Part shown: piece after piece, positions 15,782-26,768 of the stretch
Numbering within the stretch: position 1 is the stretch's first letter
How the letters are laid out: the number at the start of each line of letters is the position of its first letter
Source: an uncultured Faecalibacterium sp.
Lineage (GTDB): Bacteria; Bacillota; Clostridia; Oscillospirales; Ruminococcaceae
Direction of reading: 5' to 3'
DNA length: 31,166 nucleotides
NCBI GenBank assembly: GCA_900765705.1
Contig: CAAFSR010000439.1
Location: 1-31,166, forward strand
The notes under the pieces: model-generated
Databases searched by the model: none
Told to the model about the DNA's origin: nothing
What the model saw: only the letters and a program-made list of their open reading frames with translations
Program-made: the position numbers and the translations under genes

Positions 15782-18364
15782 TTACGCCTGCCCCTGCACA
15801 AGGGAGCGGATCTGTTTTTCCACGTTCTGCACTTCTTCGTGGAACATCCGGGCGGACACACGCAGTGCGCCGTGGCCAAGGATGATGACCTGCTCCATGC
15901 CGTCCGAGGTCGCCACGCGGACGCGGCGGCTCTTGCCGATTTCATGGGTGACCCGCTCGATGAACATATCGGCGGTCTCCGCCTCCTTGGTGTAGACCAC
16001 ATGGATGTTGTGGTACTGCTCAATGGCGCCGGGGCTGCCGGGTACGCGGTAGGCATCGAATACCAAAATGAGCACGCATTTCTGGTAGCCCTGATAGTTG
16101 CACAGGATGTCCATCAGCCGACGGCGGGCAGCGTCCAAGCTTTCCTTTGCCAGTGCATTCAGCTCGTCCCACGCAAAAATGATGTTGTAGCCGTCCACCA
16201 GCAGATACTCCGGGGCAATTTCCCATTGCTCAGCGGCAAAATCCGGGCGGTCAGTCTTTTGCACCGGGCGGAACGCCGCCAGCGGGTCGCGCTTGATAGG
16301 CCCATAGGTGCGCTCAAAAATTTTGAGCAGCTCGGCATCCTCCTCCAGTGTGGCGCGGTAGGCCATGGCGCGGCGCTGGGGTGCAGCCTGCACCTCCGCG
16401 CGGGCGGGCTTTGCCTTGCCCCAGCCACTTTCAACGTGCATGTGGCTGCGCACCTCGCTCCACGGCACCACAAAGCCTGCACCGTGGGCGCAGAACACGG
16501 AATCGGCGGGATTCTCCAGATCATGCTCCGGCTGGTAGCCGATTTCTGCAATGACCTGCTGCGCGTTGTGGCAGGGGGGGGAGCCATCCAGCGTCAGGCT
16601 CAGCCGTCCCCTGCCCCGGGTGTAGCTGACTACCTCCATAGGGTAGCTGCGCATGGTGGATACCGGCGCAAAGCCGGTCAGGGTGGCGGTCTCCGCACCG
16701 CTTTCCGGCGGGTCAAAGCTGCCCTCCATGCGCTGGATATCACTCATGGCGCGGCCAATATTCTCCACCGGCACTTCCAACCGAAAGGCATACCACGGCT
16801 CTAACAGCTGGCTTTTTGCCAGCATCAGCCCCTGCCGCACGGCGCGGTAGGTGGCCTGTCGGAAATCGCCGCCCTCAGTGTGCTTCAGGTGCGCTTTGCC
16901 GGCAAGCAGGGTGATCTTTACATCGGTCAGCGGTGCACCGGTCAGAACGCCAAGGTGCTGTTTTTCTTCCAGATGGGTCAAAACCAGCCGCTGCCAGTTT
17001 TTGTCCAGCACCTCTTCCCGGCAGTCGGCGGCGAACTGCATCCCGCTGCCCCGGGGCAGCGGTTCCAGCAGCAGATGCACCTCGGCATAGTGGCGCAACG
17101 GCTCGTAGTGGCCTACGCCCTCCATGGGCTCGGTAATGGTCTCCTTATACAAAATGCCGCCCGGGCCAAAAGATACTTCCAACCCGAACCGCTCTGCCAG
17201 CAGGCTGCGCAGCACTTCCAGCTGCACCTCACCCATCAGCTGCACATGGATCTCGGCCAAGGTCTCGTTCCACACCACATGGAGCTGGGGTTCTTCCTCC
17301 TCCAGCCGGTGCAGCTTGCCCAGCGCGGCGTGCACGTCTGCGCCCTCCGGCAGCAGCACCTGATAGCTGAGCACCGGCTCCAGAACCGGCACATCGCTGT
17401 CCCGCTCTGCCCCAAGCCCGGTGCCGGGCTTTGCATGGGTCAGGCCGGTCACGGCGCATACCTGTCCCGGGCCGACCGCCTCGGTCAAGGTATACTTTGC
17501 GCCGGAGTACAGCCGCAGCTGATTTGCCTTTTCTGCCCACGGCTCGCCGTCCGCTTCGCCGCTAAGCAGGGCTTTTACCTTCAGCTCCCCGCCGGTGACC
17601 CGCAGCCATGTCAGGCGTGCGCCTTGCTCATCCTGCGATACCTTGAACACCCTTGCGCCAAAGGCCTGCAGTGCCGGGGCGGGGCGGGTGTAGCGGTCCA
17701 GCCCGTCCAGAAGGGCATCCACTCCGTCCAGCCGCAGCGCCGCCCCGAACCAGCACGGAAAAACGTGCCGGCGGCTGACTGCCGGGATGATATCCGCATC
17801 GGACAAAGTGCCTGCGTTCAGCATTTTTTCCATCAGCTGCTCATCACACAGCGCCAGCGCCTCGTTGCGGGCGGCAGGCTCTGCACCAAAATCCACAAAG
17901 CCCTCGCCAAGACGGTGGTTCAACTGGCTGAGCAGCTGCTCCTGGGTCATGCCGGGCAGGTCCATCTTGTTCACAAACACAAAGGTGGGCACATGGTAGC
18001 GCCGCAGCAACCGCCACAGCGTTTCGGTATGGCTCTGCACGCCGTCCGTTCCGCTGACCACCAGCACGGCATAGTCCAGCACCTGCAGGGTACGCTCAGT
18101 CTCGGTGGAAAAATCCACATGGCCGGGGGTATCCAGCAGGGTGATATCCGTACTGCCCGCCGTAAGCAGCGCCTGCTTGGAAAAGATGGTGATGCCGCGC
18201 GCTTTTTCCAGACTGTCAGTGTCCAGAAAAGCGTCCCCGTGGTCCACCCGGCCCAACTTGCGGATGGCACCGGCGCGGTAGAGCATAGCCTCGGAGAGGG
18301 TGGTCTTGCCGGAGTCCACATGGGCCAGAATGCCCAGTACGATCTGTTTTTGCGTTATTTCCAT
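15782..18364 (-). CDS. Ribosomal-protection/EF-G-like GTPase with NYN domain (right-arm copy)
   Basis: Identical 860-residue translation to the gene at 12803-15385: a translational GTPase of the Tet(M)/EF-G type with an appended YacP/Rae1-like NYN nuclease domain carrying Asp724, Asp770, Asp799 and Asp821. The two copies face each other tail to tail across the fold with no base difference, as expected for a technical duplicate rather than a paralogue. Confidence 0.9.
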   Translation of the reverse strand: MEITQKQIVLGILAHVDSGKTTLSEAMLYRAGAIRKLGRVDHGDAFLDTDSLEKARGITIFSKQALLTAGSTDITLLDTPGHVDFSTETERTLQVLDYAVLVVSGTDGVQSHTETLWRLLRRYHVPTFVFVNKMDLPGMTQEQLLSQLNHRLGEGFVDFGAEPAARNEALALCDEQLMEKMLNAGTLSDADIIPAVSRRHVFPCWFGAALRLDGVDALLDGLDRYTRPAPALQAFGARVFKVSQDEQGARLTWLRVTGGELKVKALLSGEADGEPWAEKANQLRLYSGAKYTLTEAVGPGQVCAVTGLTHAKPGTGLGAERDSDVPVLEPVLSYQVLLPEGADVHAALGKLHRLEEEEPQLHVVWNETLAEIHVQLMGEVQLEVLRSLLAERFGLEVSFGPGGILYKETITEPMEGVGHYEPLRHYAEVHLLLEPLPRGSGMQFAADCREEVLDKNWQRLVLTHLEEKQHLGVLTGAPLTDVKITLLAGKAHLKHTEGGDFRQATYRAVRQGLMLAKSQLLEPWYAFRLEVPVENIGRAMSDIQRMEGSFDPPESGAETATLTGFAPVSTMRSYPMEVVSYTRGRGRLSLTLDGSPPCHNAQQVIAEIGYQPEHDLENPADSVFCAHGAGFVVPWSEVRSHMHVESGWGKAKPARAEVQAAPQRRAMAYRATLEEDAELLKIFERTYGPIKRDPLAAFRPVQKTDRPDFAAEQWEIAPEYLLVDGYNIIFAWDELNALAKESLDAARRRLMDILCNYQGYQKCVLILVFDAYRVPGSPGAIEQYHNIHVVYTKEAETADMFIERVTHEIGKSRRVRVATSDGMEQVIILGHGALRVSARMFHEEVQNVEKQIRSLVQGQA

Positions 18365-18444
18365 GCGCTGCTCCTACAGGAGGCCGTTTTCATAAGCATT
18401 GCACCCCGCTTACAAAAACAGCTTCCAAAAATATTTTCCTGTTT

Positions 18445-18453
18445 ATTGTAGCA
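18445..18453 (-). promoter_or_regulatory. Extended -10 promoter of the GTPase/NYN gene (right arm)
   Basis: Mirror of 12714-12722; the minus strand reads TGCTACAAT. Confidence 0.5.
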
Positions 18454-18498
18454 CGCTTTGGCGGGAAAAGGAAGTTTTCCGGTACAAATCCCTCAGGC

Positions 18499-18536
18499 AA
18501 AAAGCAGCACCGGACAGAACGCGGTCTGCCCGGTGC
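18499..18536 (-). terminator. Terminator of the U32-like gene (right arm)
   Basis: Mirror of 12631-12668: 12-bp stem with a CCGCGT loop and a T5 tract on the minus strand. Confidence 0.8.
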
Positions 18537-18543
18537 ATTTTTC

Positions 18544-19449
18544 TTAAAAAAGGTCCAGCATATTGTCCAGATAGATTGCTTCCCGCACCTGCAGTTGGTA
18601 TTCCGGTTTTATCATGTAGTAAAGCAGAAATTCCAGCACCAGTGCACTGCCCAGACCTCTGCCCTCTATCTTGAAGTGGGAAAAGCCTGCGGGCAGGTAC
18701 CGCTGCCGGATATCCTTCACCCCAATGAACCCGGGGCTGCGCATCGCCTTGGAAAAGCGGTAGCCCCCGGCGGCATCCGGGGCTGCGCAGCGGTGGTCCG
18801 GGCAATCCTCGCCCAGATTCTGGCGGCTGACCGTTTCATAGCAGCGTTTGCGCTCGGTGCAGCCGAACCAGCAGCACTCGTTGCACAAAAACTCCACCTT
18901 GGCCTTTTGCTCCGGCGGCAGGGTACGCAGCTGCTCCAGCGCCGGGTTCAGCCGGAAATCCGGTACCACATACCGGAACTGCGGCTTTTCCAGCTCCTGC
19001 CGCAAAAGCGTGAAATCCGTGAGCACCTTTGTGGTGGAGGACACCAGATACAGCTCCGGCCAGCGCTGCTGCAGATAGTCCGCCAGCAGGTCAGAATGGA
19101 CGATAACGCCGTTCTGTGCCCCGCCCTCCTTGGCAAACTGCTCGCACAGGGCATTGCACTGCGGGTCGGCAAGGTGCCCCGCCTGCAGCAGGGAGTTGCT
19201 GAAGGTCAGCCGCCCGGAAATGCCGTATTCCCGCAATAGCGCCAGCACCTCGCGCGCAGTTGCCCCGCCGCAGGAGATGCGTCCCCCGCCCCAGATGCAG
19301 CCCGCCGGTGCACCGTAGACAGAGCCGATGGCGCACCAATCGTAAAAATATTCCCGGTGTTCCCGGTACAGCGGCAAAAAGCGGCGGTACAGCTCGTAAA
19401 ACTCAAACAGGCCGGGCAGATGATAATAGGCAACTGCGGGCTTTTCCAT
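18544..19449 (-). CDS. U32-peptidase-like protein with a cysteine cluster (right-arm copy)
   Basis: Same 301-residue protein as at 11718-12623: TIM-barrel-like strands, a seven-cysteine cluster at residues 189-221 and the U32 motif KIEGR near 260. Function is unproven; an Fe-S-binding, non-proteolytic role is as likely as a peptidase. Confidence 0.77.
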   Translation of the reverse strand: MEKPAVAYYHLPGLFEFYELYRRFLPLYREHREYFYDWCAIGSVYGAPAGCIWGGGRISCGGATAREVLALLREYGISGRLTFSNSLLQAGHLADPQCNALCEQFAKEGGAQNGVIVHSDLLADYLQQRWPELYLVSSTTKVLTDFTLLRQELEKPQFRYVVPDFRLNPALEQLRTLPPEQKAKVEFLCNECCWFGCTERKRCYETVSRQNLGEDCPDHRCAAPDAAGGYRFSKAMRSPGFIGVKDIRQRYLPAGFSHFKIEGRGLGSALVLEFLLYYMIKPEYQLQVREAIYLDNMLDLF

Positions 19450-19510
19450 AGCGGTTCCTTTCCTTCAAGCGGGCACTTCTGCGGTTTTCAGATGGCGCTT
19501 TCCGTTGCGA

Positions 19511-19623
19511 CCCTTCTCGTGAAAATGCGTTTGGAGCGCCCCGCAGGGCGCGACAAACGCAAAATGTAAATAAGCTTTCCGCTGAAGATGGCCAGAGCAG
19601 CGCGGAGGCCATTTCAAATCGTC
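19511..19623 (-). repeat. Dispersed hairpin repeat, copy 1 (right arm)
   Basis: Mirror of 11544-11656, with the hairpin at 19527-19560. Confidence 0.7.
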
Positions 19624-19631
19624 AACTTGCC

Positions 19632-19669
19632 AAAAAGGCTGCTGCACAAAACCGTACAGCAGCCTTTTT
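19632..19669 (-). terminator. Terminator after the activase genes (right arm)
   Basis: Mirror of 11498-11535: GGCTGCTGTAC/GTGCAGCAGCC stem with A and T tracts on its two sides. Confidence 0.85.
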
Positions 19670-19687
19670 TGTTGTGTTTTGCCGCTG

Positions 19688-21004
<1,317 letters not shown>

Positions 21005-21040
21005 AGGTTCCTCCTATGTTGCTTTCTGCAAGACCATTCC

Positions 21041-21072
21041 GCAAAACTTCCCCCGGTCGGGGGAAGTTTTGC
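21041..21072. other. Strong hairpin between the two activase genes (right arm)
   Basis: Mirror of 10095-10126: perfect 14-bp stem with a tetraloop and no T-tract. Confidence 0.6.
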
Positions 21073-21084
21073 GCTATCTCGGTT

Positions 21085-24024
21085 TTACTCTGCCTTTTCT
21101 GCGGCGGCCTCGTCCCGCTCGTCCAGTGCGGCAAACAGGCTGCGCAGGCGGATATTCACCGCACCAAGGTTGGTGATCTCGTCGATCTTCAGCTGGGTAT
21201 ACAGCTTGTTGCCCTGCTGCAGGATCTCGCGGGTCTCGTCGGTGGTAATGGCATCCACGCCGCAGCCGAAGGACACCAGCTGCACAAGGTCCATATCCTT
21301 CTGGGTAGTGCAGTACTTGGCAGCGGCATACAGGCGGCTGTGGTAGGTCCACTGGTTCAGCACGCTGGTGGGGAACTTTTGCACCCGGTTGGAGATGCTG
21401 TCCTCGGTGACCACCGCAGCCCCGTGACGGGTGATCAGGTGGTCGATGCCGTGGTTGACCTCCGGATCTACATGGTAGGGGCGTCCTGCCAGCACGATGA
21501 TACGCTTGCCCTGACGGCGTGCTTCATCAATGATCTCGCTGCCCTTTACCCGGATCTTTGCCATGTGCGCCTCGTACTCCGCGTAGGCAGCATCGGCTGC
21601 AGCCTGCACCTCTTTTTCAGAGATACCGCCAAAGTACTTGGGCAGCACCTGTTTTGCCATCTTGTGCACAAAGTCCTTCGGGCGGTGGATGCCCACATAA
21701 TCACAGATGAACTTTTTGCCCTCCAGCTCCGGGCAGTTGCCTGCCAGCACCTCCGGGTAGTAGGCCACCACCGGGCAGTTATAGTGGTTGTCGCCCAAGC
21801 CCTCGTCCACGTTGTAGGTCAGGCAGGGGTAGAAGATGGCATCCAGCTCCATCTGGCTCAGTGCCTTGATGTGGCCGTGGCTCAGCTTTGCCGGGAAGCA
21901 GGCGGTGTCACTGGGGATGGTTGCCTGTCCGGCCAGATACAGCCCGCGGGTAGACACCGGGCTGGTGTGCACCGCAAAGCCAAGGCTCGTCCAGAAGGCG
22001 TACCAGAAGGGCAGCAGCTCGTAGAAGCCCAGACACAGCGGAATGCCGATGGAGCCGCGCTTGCCGGGCACAGGCTTGTAGCTTGCAAGCAGCTGCTGCT
22101 TGTAGGCGTACAGGTTCAGGCTGTTATCCTCGCTTTTGCCGGTAACGGGCTTATCGCAGCGGTTGCCGGAGATGAACTTGCGGCCATCGGCGAAGGTGTT
22201 GACGGTCAGCTGGCAATGGTTGCCGCAGCCGCCGCACTTGACGCTGACTACCTGCTGTGCAAAGTTTTCCAGCTCCTGCTTGTCCATCATAGAAGAAGCG
22301 GTCTGGTTATTTTTATGGCTCCGGCGCAGGCCATACAGCGCAGCGCCGTAAGCGCCCATCAGACCGGCGATGTCCGGCCGGATGACCTCCACACCCATCT
22401 CCTTTTCAAAGGCGCGGAGCACGGCCTCATTATAAAAAGTACCGCCCTGCACCACGATCTTGCGGCCCAGTTCTTCCGGGCTGGAGGCACGGATCACCTT
22501 GTACAGCGCGTTCTTGACCACGCTGATGGACAGACCCGCCGAGATATTCTCGATGCTGGCACCATCCTTCTGCGCCTGCTTGACCGAGCTGTTCATGAAC
22601 ACGGTGCAGCGGCTGCCCAGATCCACCGGGCGGTCTGCGAACAGCCCCAGTGCAGCAAACTCCTTGACGTCGTAACCAAGTGCCTGCGCAAAGGTCTGCA
22701 AAAAGCTGCCGCAGCCGGAGGAGCAGGCCTCGTTCAGGAAGATATTGCTGATGGCACCATCCTCGATCTTGAAGCACTTCATATCCTGCCCGCCGATATC
22801 AATGATGAAATCCACGTCCGGCATAAAGTACTTGGCAGCAGTAAAGTGCGCCACCGTTTCTACCAGACCGTAATCGCAGCGGAAGGCGTTCTTTACCAGC
22901 TCCTCGCCGTAGCCGGTGGTGGTAACGCTGGCCACCTGCAGCCCCGGATGCTCCTTGTAGATCTTGAGCAGCTGCTCCCGGATGAGGGGCAGCGGATTGC
23001 CAAGGTTGGGCTGATAGTTCGTGTACAAGATCTGGCTCTTTTCATCCACCACCACCAGCTTGACGGTGGTAGAACCGGAGTCGATACCAATATGCACCGG
23101 CCCGCAGTGGGCACCAAAGGCCACGCGGGGCACGCTGTGGGACATATGCCGTGCATGGAAAGCCTCGTACTCCTCCTTGCTGGCAAACAGCGGCGGCTCG
23201 CTGGCGTAGGTTGCGGTGGCGGCGTACTTGTCCAGTGCGGTGGCCACCTCGGTGAGTACAAATTCCTTATCGGCATACAGGGCAGCGCCCAGTGCCACAT
23301 ACAGCAGGCTGTTTTCCGGGCAGATGCCAGTCACGTTCAGCGCCTCATCAAAGCTTTTGCGCAGCACGGTGCTGAAGGTGAGTGGCCCGCCCAGATAGAG
23401 GATATTGCCCTTGATGGGGCGGCCCTGTGCCAGACCTGCGATAGTCTGGTTGACCACGGCCTTATAGATGCTGGCGGCAATATCCTCGGTGCGGGCGCCC
23501 TGATTGATCAAAGGCTGCACATCGCTTTTGGCAAACACGCCGCAGCGGCTGGCGATGGTATAGGTGCGCTGCGCCTGCTCAGCCGCCTTGTTCATCTCCT
23601 CGGCGCTCATCTTCAGCAGGGTGGCCATCTGGTCGATGAAAGCACCGGTGCCGCCGGCACAGCTGCCGTTCATGCGCACCTCGGTGCCGTTGGTCAAAAA
23701 CAGGATCTTGGCATCCTCGCCGCCCAGCTCGATCACGCAATCCGTCTTTGGCATAAAGCGCTTGACCGCCACGCGGGTGGAGAACACCTCCTGCACAAAA
23801 GGCACGCCGCAGCTGTCCGCCAAGCCCATACCGGCCGAGCCGGAAATGCTGAGCAGCGCCTTGCTGCCATGCAGCTGCTCGGCATCAATGCGCCGCAGCA
23901 GCTCCTGCGCCTTTTCCAGAATATGGCTATAGTGTCGTTCGTATGTAGAATACAGCAGTTCATCATGCTCGCCCAGCACCACGCATTTGATGGTGGTGCT
24001 GCCGATGTCAAGACCTACTTTCAC
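21085..24024 (-). CDS. 2-Hydroxyacyl-CoA dehydratase activase, N-terminal part (right-arm copy)
   Basis: Same 979-residue protein as at 7143-10082, starting at GTG 24024. It has two ASKHA ATPase domains, each with a cysteine pair 39 residues apart for a [4Fe-4S] cluster, then a CGGCGNHC motif and a DUF2229-type region. It would activate a 2-hydroxyacyl-CoA dehydratase not present in the window. Confidence 0.91.
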   Translation of the reverse strand: MKVGLDIGSTTIKCVVLGEHDELLYSTYERHYSHILEKAQELLRRIDAEQLHGSKALLSISGSAGMGLADSCGVPFVQEVFSTRVAVKRFMPKTDCVIELGGEDAKILFLTNGTEVRMNGSCAGGTGAFIDQMATLLKMSAEEMNKAAEQAQRTYTIASRCGVFAKSDVQPLINQGARTEDIAASIYKAVVNQTIAGLAQGRPIKGNILYLGGPLTFSTVLRKSFDEALNVTGICPENSLLYVALGAALYADKEFVLTEVATALDKYAATATYASEPPLFASKEEYEAFHARHMSHSVPRVAFGAHCGPVHIGIDSGSTTVKLVVVDEKSQILYTNYQPNLGNPLPLIREQLLKIYKEHPGLQVASVTTTGYGEELVKNAFRCDYGLVETVAHFTAAKYFMPDVDFIIDIGGQDMKCFKIEDGAISNIFLNEACSSGCGSFLQTFAQALGYDVKEFAALGLFADRPVDLGSRCTVFMNSSVKQAQKDGASIENISAGLSISVVKNALYKVIRASSPEELGRKIVVQGGTFYNEAVLRAFEKEMGVEVIRPDIAGLMGAYGAALYGLRRSHKNNQTASSMMDKQELENFAQQVVSVKCGGCGNHCQLTVNTFADGRKFISGNRCDKPVTGKSEDNSLNLYAYKQQLLASYKPVPGKRGSIGIPLCLGFYELLPFWYAFWTSLGFAVHTSPVSTRGLYLAGQATIPSDTACFPAKLSHGHIKALSQMELDAIFYPCLTYNVDEGLGDNHYNCPVVAYYPEVLAGNCPELEGKKFICDYVGIHRPKDFVHKMAKQVLPKYFGGISEKEVQAAADAAYAEYEAHMAKIRVKGSEIIDEARRQGKRIIVLAGRPYHVDPEVNHGIDHLITRHGAAVVTEDSISNRVQKFPTSVLNQWTYHSRLYAAAKYCTTQKDMDLVQLVSFGCGVDAITTDETREILQQGNKLYTQLKIDEITNLGAVNIRLRSLFAALDERDEAAAEKAE

Positions 24025-24205
24025 CTTGTTTTCCCTCCTAAGGACAAATAACCGGAGCATAACGCCCCGGCTGCCATGGCAAACAGCCGTTTGCAGCAAA
24101 GAGCTGCAGCGGCTGCTTTCTCTTTTCGGCAGCCCGCATCGCGCAGCTACGCCTTTTTTAAGCAGCACACGCTGCAAAAAACGCAGCAGATGCGTTCTTG
24201 CATAC
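24025..24205 (-). promoter_or_regulatory. Structured 5' leader of the activase transcript (right arm)
   Basis: Mirror of 6962-7142, with its main hairpin at 24084-24115. Confidence 0.4.
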
Positions 24206-24211
24206 ATTATC

Positions 24212-24240
24212 ATTATAATGCAATTGCGGGCCGCATTCAA
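24212..24240 (-). promoter_or_regulatory. Promoter of the activase genes (right arm)
   Basis: Mirror of 6927-6955: TTGAAT, 17 bases, TATAAT on the minus strand. Confidence 0.78.
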
Positions 24241-24326
24241 TCCGTGGCGTCTATTTTACACGAAAAAAATAGTATTTTTTACTCAGAAAGCTGAATTTTT
24301 TGTGAACAAGTGGCGGTTTTATACGC

Positions 24327-24361
24327 AAAAAAGCTGCCGCACAAAACGCTGTGCAGCAGCT
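24327..24361 (-). terminator. Terminator of the Spo0A-like operon (right arm)
   Basis: Mirror of 6806-6840: 12-bp stem and T5 tract on the minus strand. Confidence 0.86.
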
Positions 24362-24379
24362 CTCTCACATCTTCTGATA

Positions 24380-25222
24380 TCAAAGCAGCAGCTCTTCCGG
24401 GTCGCCGCGCTCCGGCATGGTGCGCATCTCCCGCACCAGCATGGCACGCAGATGATACCGCCGCTGTTCCCGCTCGGTCTCCGTGTCGGCACGCAGCTCC
24501 ACTGTACTGTCGGGGCGGTCGTCTGCGGTGTGCAGCGGAATACTTACCACAGCCTTCGTTCCTTTTTGGGGGGCAGACTCCAGCTGCAGGCTCCAGCCCA
24601 TCCGGCGGCAGCACTCCTGACAGAGCACCAGCCCCAGCTGCGCCCCGCCCAGAAAGCTGCGGCGGTTTTCCAGCGCTGCCTGTGCATCCTCGCCGGGCAT
24701 ACCGCAGCCGGCATCCGCAAACGTCAGCTTCCAGTCGCTTTCGGTGCGGCACAGCGTGATATCGACGCTGCCACCCTCCCGGCTTGCGCGCAGCGCATTG
24801 GAGAGCAGATGCAGGCACAGCAGCTCCGCATCGCTGCGGTCTGCCATCACGCAACAGGTGGTATGGCTGCCGTAGTCCAGCCGGATATCCACCCCCAGCT
24901 GCGCCCGGATCATATCGGCCTGCGCCGCCACCTGCTGCAAAAGCTCGCACAGGTCCATGGGGTACAGCTGCGGCTTTTTATCCGCACGCAAAAACTCCAG
25001 CAGCGTCATGGCCTCGCTGAGGGTGCGGTCCAGCTGCGCGGCAGCGGCGTTGATATCCACTACCGCCTGCCGGGCAGGCTCGTCCGCACCGGTGCTGCCA
25101 AAATGCTGTTCCAGATATTCACAGTTGCGCCCGATCAACGCCAGCGAACGGAAGCAGACCTCCTCGATCCGCTTCTGCTGATCTGCCGTAATAGACCGCG
25201 TTTCTGTCCTTTCCTGCTCCAT
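24380..25222 (-). CDS. Histidine-kinase-like ATPase lacking the phosphoacceptor His (right-arm copy)
   Basis: Same 280-residue protein as at 5945-6787. It has the ATP-binding N box (Asn142) and G1 box (DAGCGMP), but Cys/Phe in place of His at the H-box position of the helical domain. It is cytoplasmic and the last gene of the three-gene operon. Confidence 0.84.
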   Translation of the reverse strand: MEQERTETRSITADQQKRIEEVCFRSLALIGRNCEYLEQHFGSTGADEPARQAVVDINAAAAQLDRTLSEAMTLLEFLRADKKPQLYPMDLCELLQQVAAQADMIRAQLGVDIRLDYGSHTTCCVMADRSDAELLCLHLLSNALRASREGGSVDITLCRTESDWKLTFADAGCGMPGEDAQAALENRRSFLGGAQLGLVLCQECCRRMGWSLQLESAPQKGTKAVVSIPLHTADDRPDSTVELRADTETEREQRRYHLRAMLVREMRTMPERGDPEELLL

Positions 25223-25257
25223 TGCTCTGCCTCCCCGGGCGATGCTATTTTTTCAGG

Positions 25258-25275
25258 GGAACACCACAGTGTTCC
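25258..25275. other. Small hairpin between the regulator and kinase-like genes (right arm)
   Basis: Mirror of 5892-5909: 7-bp stem with a 4-base loop and no T-tract. Confidence 0.4.
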
Positions 25276-25299
25276 GGGTACCGCAGCTGTGCACAAACC

Positions 25300-26055
25300 T
25301 TACGGACGCCGGTCACGCGGCGAGACTCCGGCTTTTTGCCGCAACACAACATCCCTGACCGCGTAGATCAGCTTACCGGTGGTGGGCTTGCCGCTGCCCA
25401 GCCTTGTATCGGCCTTAAAAGCCAGCCACGCAGGGGTCGGCTTTTCCTCCAGTTGATCCACCATCCGGCGGATGCCGCTTTCCACGGCAGTCACCGAGGT
25501 TTCAAACTGCTCGCTTACCGCCTGCAATATCTCCTTGCGGATCGCCAGCTTCTGGCTGGTGCTGCATACAATGCTGACCGCGTGGGAAAGATATGCGGCG
25601 TTGATATCCCCTTGCGGGATATCCCAAGCCTCATACAGCCAGTTGCACAGCTGCTCCGTTTGCCGGCTCTGTTGCCCGGGCATCCGGTAGAGCTGCCACA
25701 GCAGCTTTTTCAGCTCCGTGCCCTCTACGCAGTAATAACCATCGCGGATCTTTTGCAGCGCCGCGCCGCAGTTGCGGCCATGGCTCTGTACCAGCAGCAC
25801 CGGCCGTTCCTTCAGCTGGTACAGCCGGCTGACAAACTGCTCTTCAGACATATCCGGCAGCTCGCTGCAAAGCACCACGGCGTCGTAATGCACGCCCTGC
25901 TGCAGCTGCGCAAACAGCTTTTCTCCGCTGCAAAAACAGGTGCAGGCAAGGGGAGCCGTGCCCTGCTCCTGCAGATAGCGCTTCTGGACACGCAGCTCCT
26001 TCAGATCATAGCTTGCAAGGGCGACTTGCAGTTGGGCTGTCTGCTCACTGTTCAC
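25300..26055 (-). CDS. Spo0A-like regulator with a degenerate receiver (right-arm copy)
   Basis: Same 251-residue protein as at 5112-5867. A Spo0A-type C-terminal DNA-binding domain is joined to a receiver whose phosphoacceptor Asp is Cys63. It starts at GTG 26055 and overlaps the preceding small gene by 11 bases. Confidence 0.86.
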   Translation of the reverse strand: MNSEQTAQLQVALASYDLKELRVQKRYLQEQGTAPLACTCFCSGEKLFAQLQQGVHYDAVVLCSELPDMSEEQFVSRLYQLKERPVLLVQSHGRNCGAALQKIRDGYYCVEGTELKKLLWQLYRMPGQQSRQTEQLCNWLYEAWDIPQGDINAAYLSHAVSIVCSTSQKLAIRKEILQAVSEQFETSVTAVESGIRRMVDQLEEKPTPAWLAFKADTRLGSGKPTTGKLIYAVRDVVLRQKAGVSPRDRRP

Positions 26056-26350
26056 GCAACGCGCCGCCTTTCCCCCTTGCCGAACCGGTGACTGTCAGGT
26101 CCGCAATCGTATCCTGCCAGATCTCCGGCTGAACCCCATTTTCACACAGGTAACGCAAAAGTCTGTAACAGAACTCCGGCGCTGCCGCAACACGCTGGCT
26201 GGCTATCCGCTGTCGGCTGCCGATCCGGTACAAGGTCAGCCGGCAGTCCTGTGTTCCCTCCACCTCCATGGTATACACCAGCGTATACGCCTGCTGCAAG
26301 CCATCAATGGCAGAGTACTGCCGGATCATGGGTGAAAATGTGCGTTCCAT
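26045..26350 (-). CDS. Small protein of unknown function, first gene of the Spo0A-like operon (right-arm copy)
   Basis: Same 101-residue protein as at 4817-5122, family not recognised. It has a strong ribosome-binding site (AAGGAGG) and is translationally coupled to the Spo0A-like gene. Confidence 0.79.
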   Translation of the reverse strand: MERTFSPMIRQYSAIDGLQQAYTLVYTMEVEGTQDCRLTLYRIGSRQRIASQRVAAAPEFCYRLLRYLCENGVQPEIWQDTIADLTVTGSARGKGGALREQ

Positions 26351-26405
26351 TTCAGTTCCTCCTTACTACAAGGGCTATGCTTTTTTACCTTGTTTATACC
26401 TTGCT

Positions 26406-26434
26406 ATTGTATGGAGCAGGAGGAGCCGTTACAA
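26406..26434 (-). promoter_or_regulatory. Proximal promoter of the Spo0A-like operon (right arm)
   Basis: Mirror of 4733-4761: TTGTAA, 17 bases, TACAAT on the minus strand. Confidence 0.63.
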
Positions 26435-26502
26435 TCCTAAAGAAGTGTTGTTACGACAGTTTTTGCGGAAACACCGTCGTTTTCCGCTCCGGCATTTCCC
26501 CC

Positions 26503-26523
26503 GCGGCGCATGCTGTGCGCCGC
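26503..26523. other. GC-rich hairpin between the two operon promoters (right arm)
   Basis: Mirror of 4644-4664: GCGGCGC/GCGCCGC with a 7-base loop. Confidence 0.45.
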
Positions 26524-26545
26524 AATGAACTTTGCTGTCTTTTCT

Positions 26546-26574
26546 AGAATAACACGTTCTGCCTGTAAATTCAA
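26546..26574 (-). promoter_or_regulatory. Candidate distal promoter of the Spo0A-like operon (right arm)
   Basis: Mirror of 4593-4621: TTGAAT, 17 bases, TATTCT on the minus strand. Confidence 0.48.
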
Positions 26575-26676
26575 CCGGTATCTTTTACCTCTTTTTCCTT
26601 TTTTATTATCTGCGCAGGGTCAAACGCCGCCTTTCCCATTCCGGCCCGGCATTGTCATGATTTATTCACAAGATTT

Positions 26677-26685
26677 TGTTATACT
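26677..26685 (+). promoter_or_regulatory. Candidate extended -10 promoter of the ABC gene (right arm)
   Basis: Mirror of 4482-4490: TGTTATACT, with no clear -35. Confidence 0.4.
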
Positions 26686-26768
26686 TAAGTGTATATTGTC
26701 TGTAATTATCACTCATTTTCGAACCATAGGCTCAGCGCCCGGCGGCGCGGTACCGGAAAGGCTCATCT